The notes: generated by a model from the sequence alone, not told the origin. Shown: positions 23,878 to 32,465, numbered from the stretch's first letter. The stretch is DNA of 40,000 bases from Phycisphaerae bacterium (GCA_030426385.1 JAUHYI010000040.1:1-40000), one strand, 5' to 3'. Program-made: numbers and translations.

Positions 23878-24570
23878 GTGCTGAAAATAGAAACATTTTG
23901 TCTGGGCGATTGGCAAACGAATTGTTACGTGTTGCAGGATATTGCGGGTCACGAAGCAGACCAGAACGGCTCAGATAACCCTGGGAAAAGTGGGGGGGGC
24001 GGGGGGGAGTGTTGGATTGTGGATGCGGGGTTTTATCCTGCCCCGATGTTGTCGTTTATTCATGAGCACGATCTGGTGCCGACGCGGGTGGTGTTGACGC
24101 ATGGTCATGTGGATCACATCGCGGGGTTAGCGGCGCTGCGTGCGGTGTGGCCTGACTTGCCGATTTACATTCATGAGGCCGAGGCCGATTTTTTAACCGA
24201 TCCGCGATTGAATTTGTCCGCCGCATTGTCGACGCCGGTGGTCGCGCCGTCAGCGACGGAGTTGTTGCAACATGGTCAAACGTTGACGTTGGGGGACACG
24301 ACGTTGCAATTGATTCATACGCCGGGCCACAGTCCGGGTGGGCTGACGTTGTACGATGCGGGCAGCGCGTCCGCGCTGGTGGGTGATGCGCTGTTTAGTG
24401 GTAGCGTGGGACGCACGGATTTTCCCACGTCGGATGGTGATTTGTTGTTGCGTTCGATTCGTGAGCGGTTGTATGTGTTGCCGGATGCGACGACGGTGTA
24501 TGCGGGGCATGGGCCGACGACGACGATCGGGCGTGAGAAGGTTGGCAATCCGTATGTGCAGGGGGCGTGA
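23878..24570 (+). CDS. MBL-fold hydrolase, glyoxalase II-like
   Basis: Metallo-beta-lactamase-fold enzyme of the hydroxyacylglutathione hydrolase-like group; substrate unknown. Metal ligands are in THGHVDH (His75, His77, Asp79, His80), His151 in HTPGHS, Asp170 in VGDALF, and His211 in YAGHGP. Text such as LGDWQTNCYVL at the N-terminus and GSVGRTDFP is typical of this group. Residues of about 24-44, including DNPGKSGGGGGE, interrupt the first two beta strands and correspond to a G-run module (GGGAAAAGTGGGGGGG). The start is GTG at 23878, right after the inverted repeat. The gene is bracketed by two CACAGAGG inverted pairs. Confidence 0.9.
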   Translation: MLKIETFCLGDWQTNCYVLQDIAGHEADQNGSDNPGKSGGGGGECWIVDAGFYPAPMLSFIHEHDLVPTRVVLTHGHVDHIAGLAALRAVWPDLPIYIHEAEADFLTDPRLNLSAALSTPVVAPSATELLQHGQTLTLGDTTLQLIHTPGHSPGGLTLYDAGSASALVGDALFSGSVGRTDFPTSDGDLLLRSIRERLYVLPDATTVYAGHGPTTTIGREKVGNPYVQGA

Positions 24571-24583
24571 TATTTTTTTTAAA

Positions 24584-24730
24584 AAACACAGAGGCACAGA
24601 GGCACGGAGGAAGGCAAGTGATACAGGTTGGGCAAGATTATTTGGCTAACCAGATTTCCAGTGCATGCTGAGCTTTTTGTGTTTTATAGTTTTTGTTTTT
24701 TCTTCTCAGTGCCTCTGTGCCTCTGTGGTA
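24584..24730. repeat. Second inverted pair of CACAGAGG repeats
   Basis: The left arm (24584-24616) and right arm (24702-24730) are inverted complements 85 bases apart. The loop is AT-rich and has no gene. Together with the pair at 23.8 kb it flanks the MBL-fold gene on both sides. Confidence 0.88.
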
Positions 24731-25116
24731 AATTCTGCGGGTTTGTGCGCACGATGTGACAAGCACAGGATGAAAAAATGGGGTGGAGGGCAATTTTTTT
24801 TAATAGAGTGCCTCGCGTGATTTAGCCGGTGTTTTACCGGGTGATGTGGCTATCGGTGTGCGCACGAACGTGGACATTGGGCCATAGATAGACGACCGAT
24901 GTGACGTGCTTACTACGGTGAAGAGCGGACGTGGCAGACACTGTGGCTTGACGGCACCTCGGATCAAGATCGGCAAGTATTGCTGACGCGCGGGATACGT
25001 GACCACGTCCACTTGATTGCGTGTGATTCAGTGAATCAGCCGTGCCCAGAAGTGATGTCCCTACCATTGATCCTGCTCATCATCGCGCGCTGGTTTAGGC
25101 GCGATGTTGGCAGGGT
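24731..25116. other. Unassigned 385-base spacer
   Basis: No convincing gene, RNA family or known repeat is seen. The composition is normal for the window and lacks the G-runs found in most spacers. Short open frames exist on both strands without family resemblance. A perfect 8-bp stem with a 10-base loop lies at 25081-25106 (CATCGCGC and its complement), just beyond the stop codon of the minus-strand HD gene. It has no T-tract. Confidence 0.5.
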
Positions 25117-27450
25117 TTATGATGCGGCGTGTTTGGTTTCTTGTTCCGCTTCGGCTTCGGGTTCGGTGGCTTCTTTGGGATAAGCGATGCGGCCATGGTA
25201 GACGGCACACATGGTTTTGGTGATGGCGGTTTCGATCTTATGCAATTCTTGCAACGTCAAATTACATTCGTCGAATTGGCCATCCATGAGGCGCTTGCGG
25301 CTCATCTTGGTGACGAGTTCCTCGATGCGTGCGGGGGTGGGTTCGCGCAAGGTGCGAGCGGCCGATTCGATGCCATCGCAGAGCATCATGATGGCGGCTT
25401 CGGGTGTTTGCGGTTTGGGGCCTGGGTATCGGAATTCAAATTCGGTGGGCGCGGTGTCGTTGGCCTGTTCGCTTTTCTGTTTGGCGGCGTGATAAAAATA
25501 TTCGACGAGCGTGGTGCCGTGATGGGATTCGATGAAATGTCGAATGGGCGCGGGCAGGTCGTATTCGCGGGCCATTTCGATGCCGTCTTTGACGTGGCCG
25601 ACGATGATGAGCACGCTCATGGCGGGGCTGAGTTTGTCGTGTTTGTTGGCGCCACTGGCCTGGTTTTCCACGAAATACTGGGGCTTATTCATCTTGCCGA
25701 TGTCGTGGAACATGGCACCGACGCGGCAGAGCATGGGCGTGCCACCGATGGCTTCGGCGGCGGCTTCGGCCATGTCCGCCAGGCGCAGCGAATGTTGGTA
25801 AGTACCCGGCGCGAGTTGGGCGAGGCGTTGCAACAACGGATGGGACACGTCGTTGAGATCCTTGAGCGTCATCAGTGTTGTGATTTTGAACGCGGACTCG
25901 ATGGCCGGCAGTGCGGCTTGCACGATGAGTCCGGTGGCGATGCCCGAGCCGAGCGCCCACAGTGCGTCGTAGGTGATGAGTTGGAATTGTTCGGGCATGT
26001 CGAGCGGTCGGCTGGACAACCCAGCGAGCCAGGTCGCGGCGGCCATGGCGAGGCCGGACCACCAACCGACCCAGATGAGTTTGGATCGGCTGCGGATTTC
26101 GTTGAGTTGAATGACGGTGACGACGATGCCTGTGGCGAGGACGAGGCCGAACTCGATGGGAAGTTTGAGACTGATGAGAATGAGCGCGGCGTGGATGCCA
26201 CTGACCGCGAGTGCGAAGCGCTGGTCGTAAGCGACAGCGAGGATGACGCACGCGGTGAGGGTGGGAAAGGTGGCGAGGAAATACAGCGTGTTAGGTTGGG
26301 CCGCGGTGGTGAAGACCGCGAGTGCTTGCATGGCCAGGAGCAGCGCGGTGAGCGCGAGGCCGCGCATGGCGTTGTCAGCAATGCGCGGTTTGTAGGCGAG
26401 TGTGTAAGTCCACAGGCAAATGCCGAGGATGAGGATCAACCCGGCGCGGCCTGTCTGTGCCATGACGGTGCGAAACGGACCGATGGTTTCTTGATAGGCC
26501 TGTTGCTCGCGATTGATCAGTTGCATGTCGAGCGAGGAAAGTTTTTGGCCCGGGGTGATCAGCACATCGTTGGGCTGATACGTCATCTGTACCTGTTCGA
26601 CGGCCGCGGCAGCAGCGCGGCGTGCGGCTTGCGTGGTTTGCGAATCGTACAGATAGGTGGGCTTGGGATTGTCGGTGACGATGGTGAAGATGGTGTGCCA
26701 CAGTGCCTGGGGATAGGCGTCGAGCAATTTGATGATGTTGTTTTGCAGGGTTTTGAGGTCTTTTTCATCGCCGACATCGATCAAGTCCTGATCGTAACGA
26801 TCCTGCGGTGCGCCCGAGGGATGGGTGATGGTGATCTGGTAGCTGGGGGTTTGGTCCTGATCATTTTCGATGCGTGCACGGTCACTGGAAATCACAGCGA
26901 TCGACGTGTAGTCGTTAATGAATTTGTCAGCCGCTTCGGACCAGCGTTGGCTGCCCTGAGTCTGGACGAATTTTTTGATGGCTTGGAATGCGTCTTCGTT
27001 GAATCGCAAACGCTCGCGAGTCTCTTCGCGAATTTGTGTGAGTTCGACAATCGATTCGTCGGCACCATATCGGCCGATGGATTCCAGTTCCTCGCGCAAC
27101 TGTGTCAGGTAAGCGGTGTCAGGTCGATAGATGGCGGGCGACATCTGCTTGGCATATTCGCGGCGTTGGAGAGTTTTGGCTTCATCGACCGCTGTGAATT
27201 GCACCCGCGCGACCAGCGGGGCGGTGAGAATTTGGCCTTCTTCAAAGCGATGACTTTCGCTGGCGAGCATGGCAATGAAGCTGGCGACCGCGGCAAAGAC
27301 AATGACGTAGACCAAAGTCCAGCCCAAGCGTGGTTGCCACAAGCGCTGCCACAGGCTTGGCGCGGTACTGTTGCCGCGCATGTGACGACGGACCTCGCGT
27401 CGTCGTGCGGGGGAGCCGATTTTGTTTTTTGTCGGCGTTGGCATCAGCAT
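25117..27450 (-). CDS. pgpH: PgpH/YqfF-like 7TM-HD phosphohydrolase
   Basis: Membrane HD-domain phosphodiesterase family (7TMR-HDED, 7TM, HDIG). Characterised members hydrolyse c-di-AMP; activity here is inferred. One membrane helix near residues 43-63 is followed by a large extracytoplasmic domain (about 65-300), then seven hydrophobic helices (about 315-520), and a cytoplasmic HD domain with HSLRLADMAE, His582-Asp583 in FHDIGKMNKP, HVKDGIEMA and SHHGTTLVEYFYH. The length of 777 aa is typical. It lies downstream of phoH on the same strand; phoH-pgpH-ybeY is a common bacterial order, but ybeY is not next here. ATG at 27444 is an alternative start. Confidence 0.9.
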   Translation of the reverse strand: MLMPTPTKNKIGSPARRREVRRHMRGNSTAPSLWQRLWQPRLGWTLVYVIVFAAVASFIAMLASESHRFEEGQILTAPLVARVQFTAVDEAKTLQRREYAKQMSPAIYRPDTAYLTQLREELESIGRYGADESIVELTQIREETRERLRFNEDAFQAIKKFVQTQGSQRWSEAADKFINDYTSIAVISSDRARIENDQDQTPSYQITITHPSGAPQDRYDQDLIDVGDEKDLKTLQNNIIKLLDAYPQALWHTIFTIVTDNPKPTYLYDSQTTQAARRAAAAAVEQVQMTYQPNDVLITPGQKLSSLDMQLINREQQAYQETIGPFRTVMAQTGRAGLILILGICLWTYTLAYKPRIADNAMRGLALTALLLAMQALAVFTTAAQPNTLYFLATFPTLTACVILAVAYDQRFALAVSGIHAALILISLKLPIEFGLVLATGIVVTVIQLNEIRSRSKLIWVGWWSGLAMAAATWLAGLSSRPLDMPEQFQLITYDALWALGSGIATGLIVQAALPAIESAFKITTLMTLKDLNDVSHPLLQRLAQLAPGTYQHSLRLADMAEAAAEAIGGTPMLCRVGAMFHDIGKMNKPQYFVENQASGANKHDKLSPAMSVLIIVGHVKDGIEMAREYDLPAPIRHFIESHHGTTLVEYFYHAAKQKSEQANDTAPTEFEFRYPGPKPQTPEAAIMMLCDGIESAARTLREPTPARIEELVTKMSRKRLMDGQFDECNLTLQELHKIETAITKTMCAVYHGRIAYPKEATEPEAEAEQETKHAAS

Positions 27451-27819
27451 GCATTCCCGGCCAACGGCGTTGCGTTGGCGCTTGTTCTAGTATCGGTTGT
27501 TTGTCCGTGTGACGCTAATGCGTATGCGTCCGATAACCGTTTTGCAGCGAGGTTTAATGGGGTTTTAAGCCAGGGGTCTAGCTGGGGGTCGGGCCGAGGG
27601 ATTAGGCTGGGGGGTAGGGGTTGGGATGACGGAAGCCGGGTTGGCAATGGTTGCTCTTGGGATCGGGGGATCGGCCTGTCTATATTTGCATTAGACGCGC
27701 TACTCACGGCGATGTTCACGGCGATGTTCACGGTGGTTTTTGCGGTGGTTTTGAGGGTAAATGGCAGTAAAAACATGGGACGCTGCGCATCGCTCGCTAA
27801 ACGTGGGCAGGCTGCTGTG
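27451..27819 (-). other. Spacer between phoH and pgpH
   Basis: The 369-base gap has no supported gene. It contains a short direct repeat (GGCGATGTTCAC twice, 27708-27731) and moderate G-runs at 27575-27625. A 184-codon minus-strand frame overlapping the phoH end has no family features and looks non-coding. Confidence 0.45.
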
Positions 27820-28848
27820 CTAGCTGTCCGGGTTTGCCTTGCTGTCCTGATTTGCTTGGCTCGTCTGATTCGCCGGATTCTTCTGATTATCATACGCAGC
27901 GACAATGCGTTGGACCAGATTATGGCGGACAATGTCGGTTTTTCCGAGCGTGACCCAGGCCACGCCCGACACGCGTTGCAATCGTCGAGCCGCATCGATC
28001 AGGCCCGAGTCGTTGGGGACGTCGAGATCGATTTGCGAGGTGTCGCCGGTGATGACCATTTTGCTGCCGTGCCCGAGGCGCGTGAGGAACATGAGCATTT
28101 GCGAGCGAATGGTGTTTTGCGCTTCATCGAGGATGATGACGGCATCATTGAGTGTTCGGCCACGCATGAACGCGAGCGGCGCGATCTCAATGATGTCGCT
28201 GGCCAGAAAACGCTGGACCTGATCGTATTCCATGCAGTCGTGCAATGCGTCGAGCAGGGGGCGAAGGTAGGGGTTGACTTTTTGTTGCAAATCGCCGGGC
28301 AGGAATCCCAGTTTTTCACCGGCTTCAACGGCCGGACGAACGAGTACGAGCTTGCGCACTTCTTCGGTTTTCAAAAGCGCCACGGCGGCAGCCACCGCGA
28401 GATACGTTTTGCCGGTGCCCGCCGGACCGACGCAGAAAGTCAGGTCGTGTTCGAGCATGGCCTGCACGTAATCGCGCTGGCCATCGGTGCTGGGGCGAAT
28501 GCGTCGGCCACGCAAATAGACATCGAGGCCGTCGCGTGAAAGAGCGCGATGATGTGTCCCATCTCGTTGACCCGTTGTTTGCATGTGTGCCTGCATGGCC
28601 GCTTCGTCGAGCATGTCGGTCAGTTCATCGACGTTAATGGGATGCCTGCGTCGCGCGGCGCTACGGAGGTTTTCTAGCACCAGGGTTGCCTGCTTGACCG
28701 CACGATCTCCACCGCGAATGCGGATCAGGTTGGCCCGCGACATCACGTCCACACCCAAGCGGTCGCGGATCATTTTTAGATGCAATTCGCCTGCACCCAC
28801 GGTGGCGAAACGTTCCTGGCCAGTCGGCATGTCGATGATCTGTTCCAA
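27820..28848 (-). CDS. phoH: PhoH-like ATPase
   Basis: P-loop ATPase of the PhoH family, often near ybeY and linked to RNA metabolism; the exact role is not settled. An N-terminal KH-like segment ([16 protein letters not shown], residues of about 23-38) precedes the core. Walker A is GPAGTGKT (141-148), followed by [18 protein letters not shown], Walker B ILDEAQN (239-245), and [10 protein letters not shown]. The start is TTG at 28848: AGGAAAG lies about ten bases upstream, an in-frame TAG closes the frame 14 codons before it, and no ATG lies between. The C-terminal tail has Asn/Gln/Ala-rich repeats ([19 protein letters not shown]). Length is 342 aa. Confidence 0.93.
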   Translation of the reverse strand: MEQIIDMPTGQERFATVGAGELHLKMIRDRLGVDVMSRANLIRIRGGDRAVKQATLVLENLRSAARRRHPINVDELTDMLDEAAMQAHMQTTGQRDGTHHRALSRDGLDVYLRGRRIRPSTDGQRDYVQAMLEHDLTFCVGPAGTGKTYLAVAAAVALLKTEEVRKLVLVRPAVEAGEKLGFLPGDLQQKVNPYLRPLLDALHDCMEYDQVQRFLASDIIEIAPLAFMRGRTLNDAVIILDEAQNTIRSQMLMFLTRLGHGSKMVITGDTSQIDLDVPNDSGLIDAARRLQRVSGVAWVTLGKTDIVRHNLVQRIVAAYDNQKNPANQTSQANQDSKANPDS

Positions 28849-28907
28849 ATTCGTTAAACTTTCCTGATAAGCGATTGAAGTTGACTAAGCCAAGCGATGA
28901 GTGAGTG

Positions 28908-29000
28908 TGGGGTTTAAAAGTGTGCGGGGGTATGTGCGGAGGAATGTACGGAGGTTTGTGTGTGGGGGGTTGTGGGGTGGGGGTGTGGGGGGTGTGGAGC
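28908..29000 (+). repeat. G-run repeats in the divergent phoH/lipoprotein spacer
   Basis: Units such as GTGTGCGGGGGTATGTGCGG and TGTGTGGGGGGTTGTGGGG occupy most of the spacer between the divergent genes. Any promoter for either gene would have to lie within or beside this G-rich stretch. Confidence 0.75.
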
Positions 29001-29056
29001 ATTTTAGCAGACCTTTTGGCGACTTTGTTTTGATACACCAGATGCCGGTTGATGCC

Positions 29057-29614
29057 ATGCCTATATCCTTGAAAAATCGACGGACACTGATGTTTTGGAT
29101 GGTGGTGTGGTGCGCGTTGTTGGTCGGCCAGGCCATGCTGGTAGGTTGCGGGGGCACCAGTCGGCCGTTGGCTTCGGAACAGTCAGAGGCCGACCCATTT
29201 AGCAATGAGCCGACGGTGGAGCGCATGCCGGGGGAAGTCGGGCGTCTGGCCGACGATGTGGAGCGGGCGATAAAAAATATCGGTTGGGGCAAATTGTCAA
29301 TCGTGGTGCACGATGGGCAAGAGGCAGGTGAAGCGCGTGGGGATGCGCCTGGAGACGAGACGGTTGACGAGATGGTTGACGTGATGGAGGCTGGGACGGT
29401 GACCGCCAGCGCACTGACGCCGCGTGGTTACACCGCTCGTATCACGGTGACACCGACGACGGCGAAACGGGCCAGCGTTTCAATTTTTGTGGAACCGTTT
29501 GGTCATCGCCATTTGCAGCAGGATTTTGTAAACGAATTGCGTCGTGTGTTGGCCGGTCCAGCGCGGCGTGTGTATCGCGGTGATTATCGCTTGCCGGATC
29601 AGTCGCCGTGGTGA
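29057..29614 (+). CDS. Lipoprotein of unknown function
   Basis: The N-terminus has Lys/Arg, then a hydrophobic stretch ending in LVGC (Cys31), a clear lipobox, so the protein should be processed by signal peptidase II. The mature part begins with a Ser/Glu/Asp-rich linker and an acidic stretch (GDAPGDETVDEMVDVMEAG). A beta-rich C-terminal domain follows (YTARITVTPTTAKRASVSIF, VNELRRVLAGPARRVYRGDY). No family is recognised. The start may be ATG at 29057 or 29042. It is isolated, divergent from phoH, and followed by a palindromic repeat array. Confidence 0.75.
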   Translation: MPISLKNRRTLMFWMVVWCALLVGQAMLVGCGGTSRPLASEQSEADPFSNEPTVERMPGEVGRLADDVERAIKNIGWGKLSIVVHDGQEAGEARGDAPGDETVDEMVDVMEAGTVTASALTPRGYTARITVTPTTAKRASVSIFVEPFGHRHLQQDFVNELRRVLAGPARRVYRGDYRLPDQSPW

Positions 29615-29626
29615 TCGGCAATCATA

Positions 29627-29860
29627 CCCATCCCACAAAAACCACATGTGAAGTTTAATCGTTAGCCGTCGCCTTTGGGCGGCGCGACGGTTAGGGTTTC
29701 AATGGCACTGACTGGTTTTCTGCATGCGGCTAACCATGCGTCTCACGCGCCGCCCAAGGGCGGCGGCAAACGATGCGTCTTACGCGCCGCCCAAGGGCGG
29801 CGGCTAACGATGCGTCCCACGCGCTGCCCAAGGGCGGCGACTAACGGGGGAAATTTCACG
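29627..29860. repeat. Palindromic GCCGCCC-AAGGGCGGC array with three 37-bp tandem units
   Basis: Three consecutive 37-bp units start at 29736, 29773 and 29810 (ATGCGTCTCACGCGCCGCCC, then AAGGGCGGCGGCAAACG), each containing a GC-rich hairpin. A fourth, diverged hairpin lies at 29660-29692, preceded by the end motif ATACCCATCCCACAAAAA. There are no unique spacers, so it is not a CRISPR. It is related to the element at 22.9 kb. Confidence 0.88.
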
Positions 29861-29911
29861 TGACGTTAATGGAATCCGTCACTGTCATCGGTAAGCGTTT
29901 GGCTCTGGTGG

Positions 29912-31408
29912 TTAGTCTGACGTTTCGGGATCGTGATTCGCATCCATATCATCAAGGTCAGCATTAACATCAATATTTACATCAACGTCACCTTCACCTT
30001 CAATAGCACTTTCAACAGCATCCTGAGTATCACTTGGATTACCGTTGTCTTGATCGGTTCGCAGCGCGCGGGCCATTTCGTTGAGTAGCAACATCATTTG
30101 CGTGCCGAGTCTGGATACGCTTTCGCGTTCAGCAATCAATTGCAAAATGATGCCGTGGCTATCGGTCAAGCGTGCGTGAATTAAATGCACTTGTAAGGTG
30201 TTGCCGGTGGCTGGACTGAGCAGCGCGGTTTCCAGTTCGACCGAGCCAGCTTGCATGGGCATCACTTTGATATGGCGTTGGGAACTGAGTGCCTGGGCCA
30301 GTGCATGGGGTTCGCCGTTGCTGATGCCCAGCACGCGCAGCATTTGCATTCGATTGGGCAAACCGGTGGGAATCAACAAAACGGTGGGCCAACGTGATGC
30401 TTGTGTGATCGCGCTGGTGGTGTCGGTGATTTCTGTGGCTTCGGGGGCTTGCGTTGCACTGGTTGCTTCCGGGTTTGTCGCATCGAGGTCTGATTCCAAA
30501 GCAGGCTCATGGCTTGCAGGGGAATTGTGTGGGGCTGTGTGGGGGACTGTGTGGGGGGTGGGAGTGGGGGGGGATGGTTCGGAGAAGGTGAACCAGTTTT
30601 CTAATGTGGGTTGCAGGGTTGGATCGTTGAATCCCAATTGGGATAGTTGTTCCGTCGAGGGCGATGAGAGATTGCCTTCGGTGACGCTGGCACAAATCGA
30701 TTCGAGCAACATGTCCGCGTCTTCGGTTTGTTCAAGCAACAACCGTCGACGATCAGGTCGGCCGAACAGATGAAACGCCCACCAGTGTTGGCCGTCCTGA
30801 GTGATGACGGCGAACACATGTTGTTCGACTTGCCCGGCACTGATGCGTGCACCGGCATAACTGGCGACGATGAACGAGCCGTATTTTTGCCGACGCACCA
30901 CTCGCAATGGGGCCAGTTCGGTTCGGGCCTGGGGTGTGAGTCGCGCGTTGATGATCTGGTTGAGCACCACCTGTGGCGGGACCAGAGTTGGTGTTGTGTT
31001 CGAGGCAATCACCAGCGTTCGCCGTGGTCGTGTGGGTTCGATCAGGGTGAGCATGGCGGTGTCGGGTGCGACATCGGATTTCGTGACAGAGTCGGATGCG
31101 GCTTCTGATGCAGCTTGAGCGTTGGGCGCGTGTTGTTTGTCGTGATGTTCGTCGTGATGTTCGTTGTTGCGTTCGGCGTCGTGTTCGGTGACAGTCACCC
31201 GTTGCCAGTCATTGGGCAAGCTAATGGACAAATCCATCACGCGCTGCGGTTCGAGGGTGACAAATCTGCCCGCATTGCGACGTTCGGTGAATAGCCATGC
31301 AACACACAGCGCGATCGCCAGCAGTCCGATCATGGATGCATTAACCACCAGCCGTTGTCTGGTAGGCGAACGTAGTGCTTGATATTTGGATTTGCCCGCG
31401 TCACTCAT
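29912..31408 (-). CDS. Membrane-anchored protein of unknown function at end of EPS cluster
   Basis: A single hydrophobic helix near the N-terminus (SMIGLLAIALCVAWLF, residues of about 25-40) anchors a large soluble region, probably extracytoplasmic. The region DLSISLPNDWQRVTV and the strand-rich text around VFAVITQDGQHWWAFHLFGR look like a PsbP/photosystem-like or DUF1795-type beta fold, but this is not certain. His/Glu repeats (EHHDEHHDKQH), a Pro/His/Thr-rich linker (PSPPTPTPHTVPHTAPH) encoded by G-run modules on the opposite strand, and an Asp-rich tail are low-complexity. It follows the glycosyltransferase-like gene by 43 bases and may belong to the same transcript. Length is 498 aa. Confidence 0.72.
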   Translation of the reverse strand: MSDAGKSKYQALRSPTRQRLVVNASMIGLLAIALCVAWLFTERRNAGRFVTLEPQRVMDLSISLPNDWQRVTVTEHDAERNNEHHDEHHDKQHAPNAQAASEAASDSVTKSDVAPDTAMLTLIEPTRPRRTLVIASNTTPTLVPPQVVLNQIINARLTPQARTELAPLRVVRRQKYGSFIVASYAGARISAGQVEQHVFAVITQDGQHWWAFHLFGRPDRRRLLLEQTEDADMLLESICASVTEGNLSSPSTEQLSQLGFNDPTLQPTLENWFTFSEPSPPTPTPHTVPHTAPHNSPASHEPALESDLDATNPEATSATQAPEATEITDTTSAITQASRWPTVLLIPTGLPNRMQMLRVLGISNGEPHALAQALSSQRHIKVMPMQAGSVELETALLSPATGNTLQVHLIHARLTDSHGIILQLIAERESVSRLGTQMMLLLNEMARALRTDQDNGNPSDTQDAVESAIEGEGDVDVNIDVNADLDDMDANHDPETSD

Positions 31409-31451
31409 GCGGAAATTGTACGAAATGTGCGACGCTTGTGGTGGATGGGGA

Positions 31452-32231
31452 TTACGCAGCCCGACGCACTGGCGTTGGTCTTGTGTTAGTTGCAGGTGCT
31501 GATGCAGGTACAGACACGGGCAGCGATACCGGTGCGGACACTGTGGTGGTAATTCGCACAGGTCGCGAAGTCATCGGTTGGATCAGTTGCGACAATGCAT
31601 CGACAGATTCGGTTTGATGCGTCGAATCCGATTGATCCAACGGATACACGACAATGTTTTTCGCCGTGTGCAGGAGTTGGTGACGTTGATTGAGATTGTT
31701 GACCAGCACGGCATCGGCGGCCTGGGCCACGCGTCGTTCACGCTGTTGGTCCTGCGTGTGATTGCGATCCTGCCACATGCTGGCCAACGCATGGCGCCAC
31801 GATCCGGGCATTGCGGTACGGCGCGGCGTGTGATGGATGGGCATGGCAAACAGATCAACCACTCGCATGCGACATTTAATGCGCTTGGCCAGTCGGCCCA
31901 ATGAGGCGCTGGTTGTGAGCACGGTGTCGAAAACCTGATCGCGGTTGTCTCTGATGTCGATGACCTGTTCGAGGGCGCGTTCGATCGCGCCGCGTGTGGC
32001 CGGTTCGACACTGACACGATGGCTAAGCGCTTGCAGCGCTCGCCACTGTTGTAACGAAAACATCCCATGGCATACGCACGCCAGAGTGACGCGATGAGTT
32101 TTGCTCGCTGATTCAAGCAATTGCCACGCCCGTGCCTGCTTTTTGCTGGCATGGGGCGTAGGCAATACATCGCTGACTAACAGCAGATGTGCTCTTGAAT
32201 CTTTTGCGTCCTTCGCGTCCTGTGTTGACAC
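31452..32231 (-). CDS. Short glycosyltransferase-like protein (EpsH1-associated type), possibly truncated
   Basis: The first 190 residues resemble the N-terminal Rossmann-like half of GT4 sugar transferases linked to PEP-CTERM/EpsH1 loci: HLLLVSDVLPTPHASKKQAR, WQLLESASKTHRVTLACV, VVDLFAMPIHHT, and AADAVLVNNLNQR. The C-terminal donor-binding half, expected for a protein of about 400 aa, is missing. It is replaced by low-complexity Thr/Val/Pro/Ala text. It may be a degraded or regulatory version. The start is GTG at 32231 with AAGGA seven bases upstream. Its first codons (STQDAKDAKDS) are encoded by an ACAGGACGCGAAGGACGC repeat of a type common between genes. It is the sixth gene of the minus-strand EPS cluster. 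Confidence 0.65.
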   Translation of the reverse strand: MSTQDAKDAKDSRAHLLLVSDVLPTPHASKKQARAWQLLESASKTHRVTLACVCHGMFSLQQWRALQALSHRVSVEPATRGAIERALEQVIDIRDNRDQVFDTVLTTSASLGRLAKRIKCRMRVVDLFAMPIHHTPRRTAMPGSWRHALASMWQDRNHTQDQQRERRVAQAADAVLVNNLNQRHQLLHTAKNIVVYPLDQSDSTHQTESVDALSQLIQPMTSRPVRITTTVSAPVSLPVSVPASAPATNTRPTPVRRAA

Positions 32232-32465
32232 TGATCAATCCTTTGTCACGCACGGTTTGGGTTGAATCACTGGGCCTTACTTACTTTCATGCTTGTGATT
32301 CATGCTCGTTACGAAAAAGCGTTTCTCCCCAACGCCCCGCTGAGCTCGACTCCAACTAACCGGTCCGACATTCTCCTTGCCGCCCCTTTTGCAGGGTTGC
32401 TGCTCTACCATTCCTTGGCCGAGCGAATTGCGAGTCAGATCCTTCTACGACTCGTTTTTCTTCCA
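32232..32465. other. Spacer within the EPS cluster
   Basis: No gene is supported in these 234 bases. The minus strand contains GGTAGAGCAGC followed by the potential hairpin CCCTGCAAAAGGG, faintly tRNA-like, but no complete cloverleaf can be drawn. It is free of the G-run repeats. Confidence 0.4.

Noticed and set aside
27444..27995. 184-codon minus-strand frame between phoH and pgpH
   Set aside because: It overlaps the phoH 3' end in another frame, is Ser/Pro/Thr/Arg-rich without motifs, and has no supported start.
25129..28539. A 1136-codon open frame on the plus strand
   Set aside because: It lies antisense to two well-supported genes, pgpH and phoH, over almost its whole length. Its protein has no recognisable domain and unnatural composition. 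It arises from codon bias on the opposite strand.
28901..29056. Upstream extension of the lipoprotein gene
   Set aside because: The extra 52 codons read G-run repeats; a proper signal peptide begins at the ATG at 29057 or 29042.
29736..29846. Possible CRISPR array
   Set aside because: The three 37-bp units are directly adjacent with no unique spacers, and there are no cas genes in the window.
32300..32440. tRNA-like sequence on the minus strand (GGTAGAGCAGC and a short hairpin)
   Set aside because: No acceptor stem, normal D loop or T arm can be drawn.
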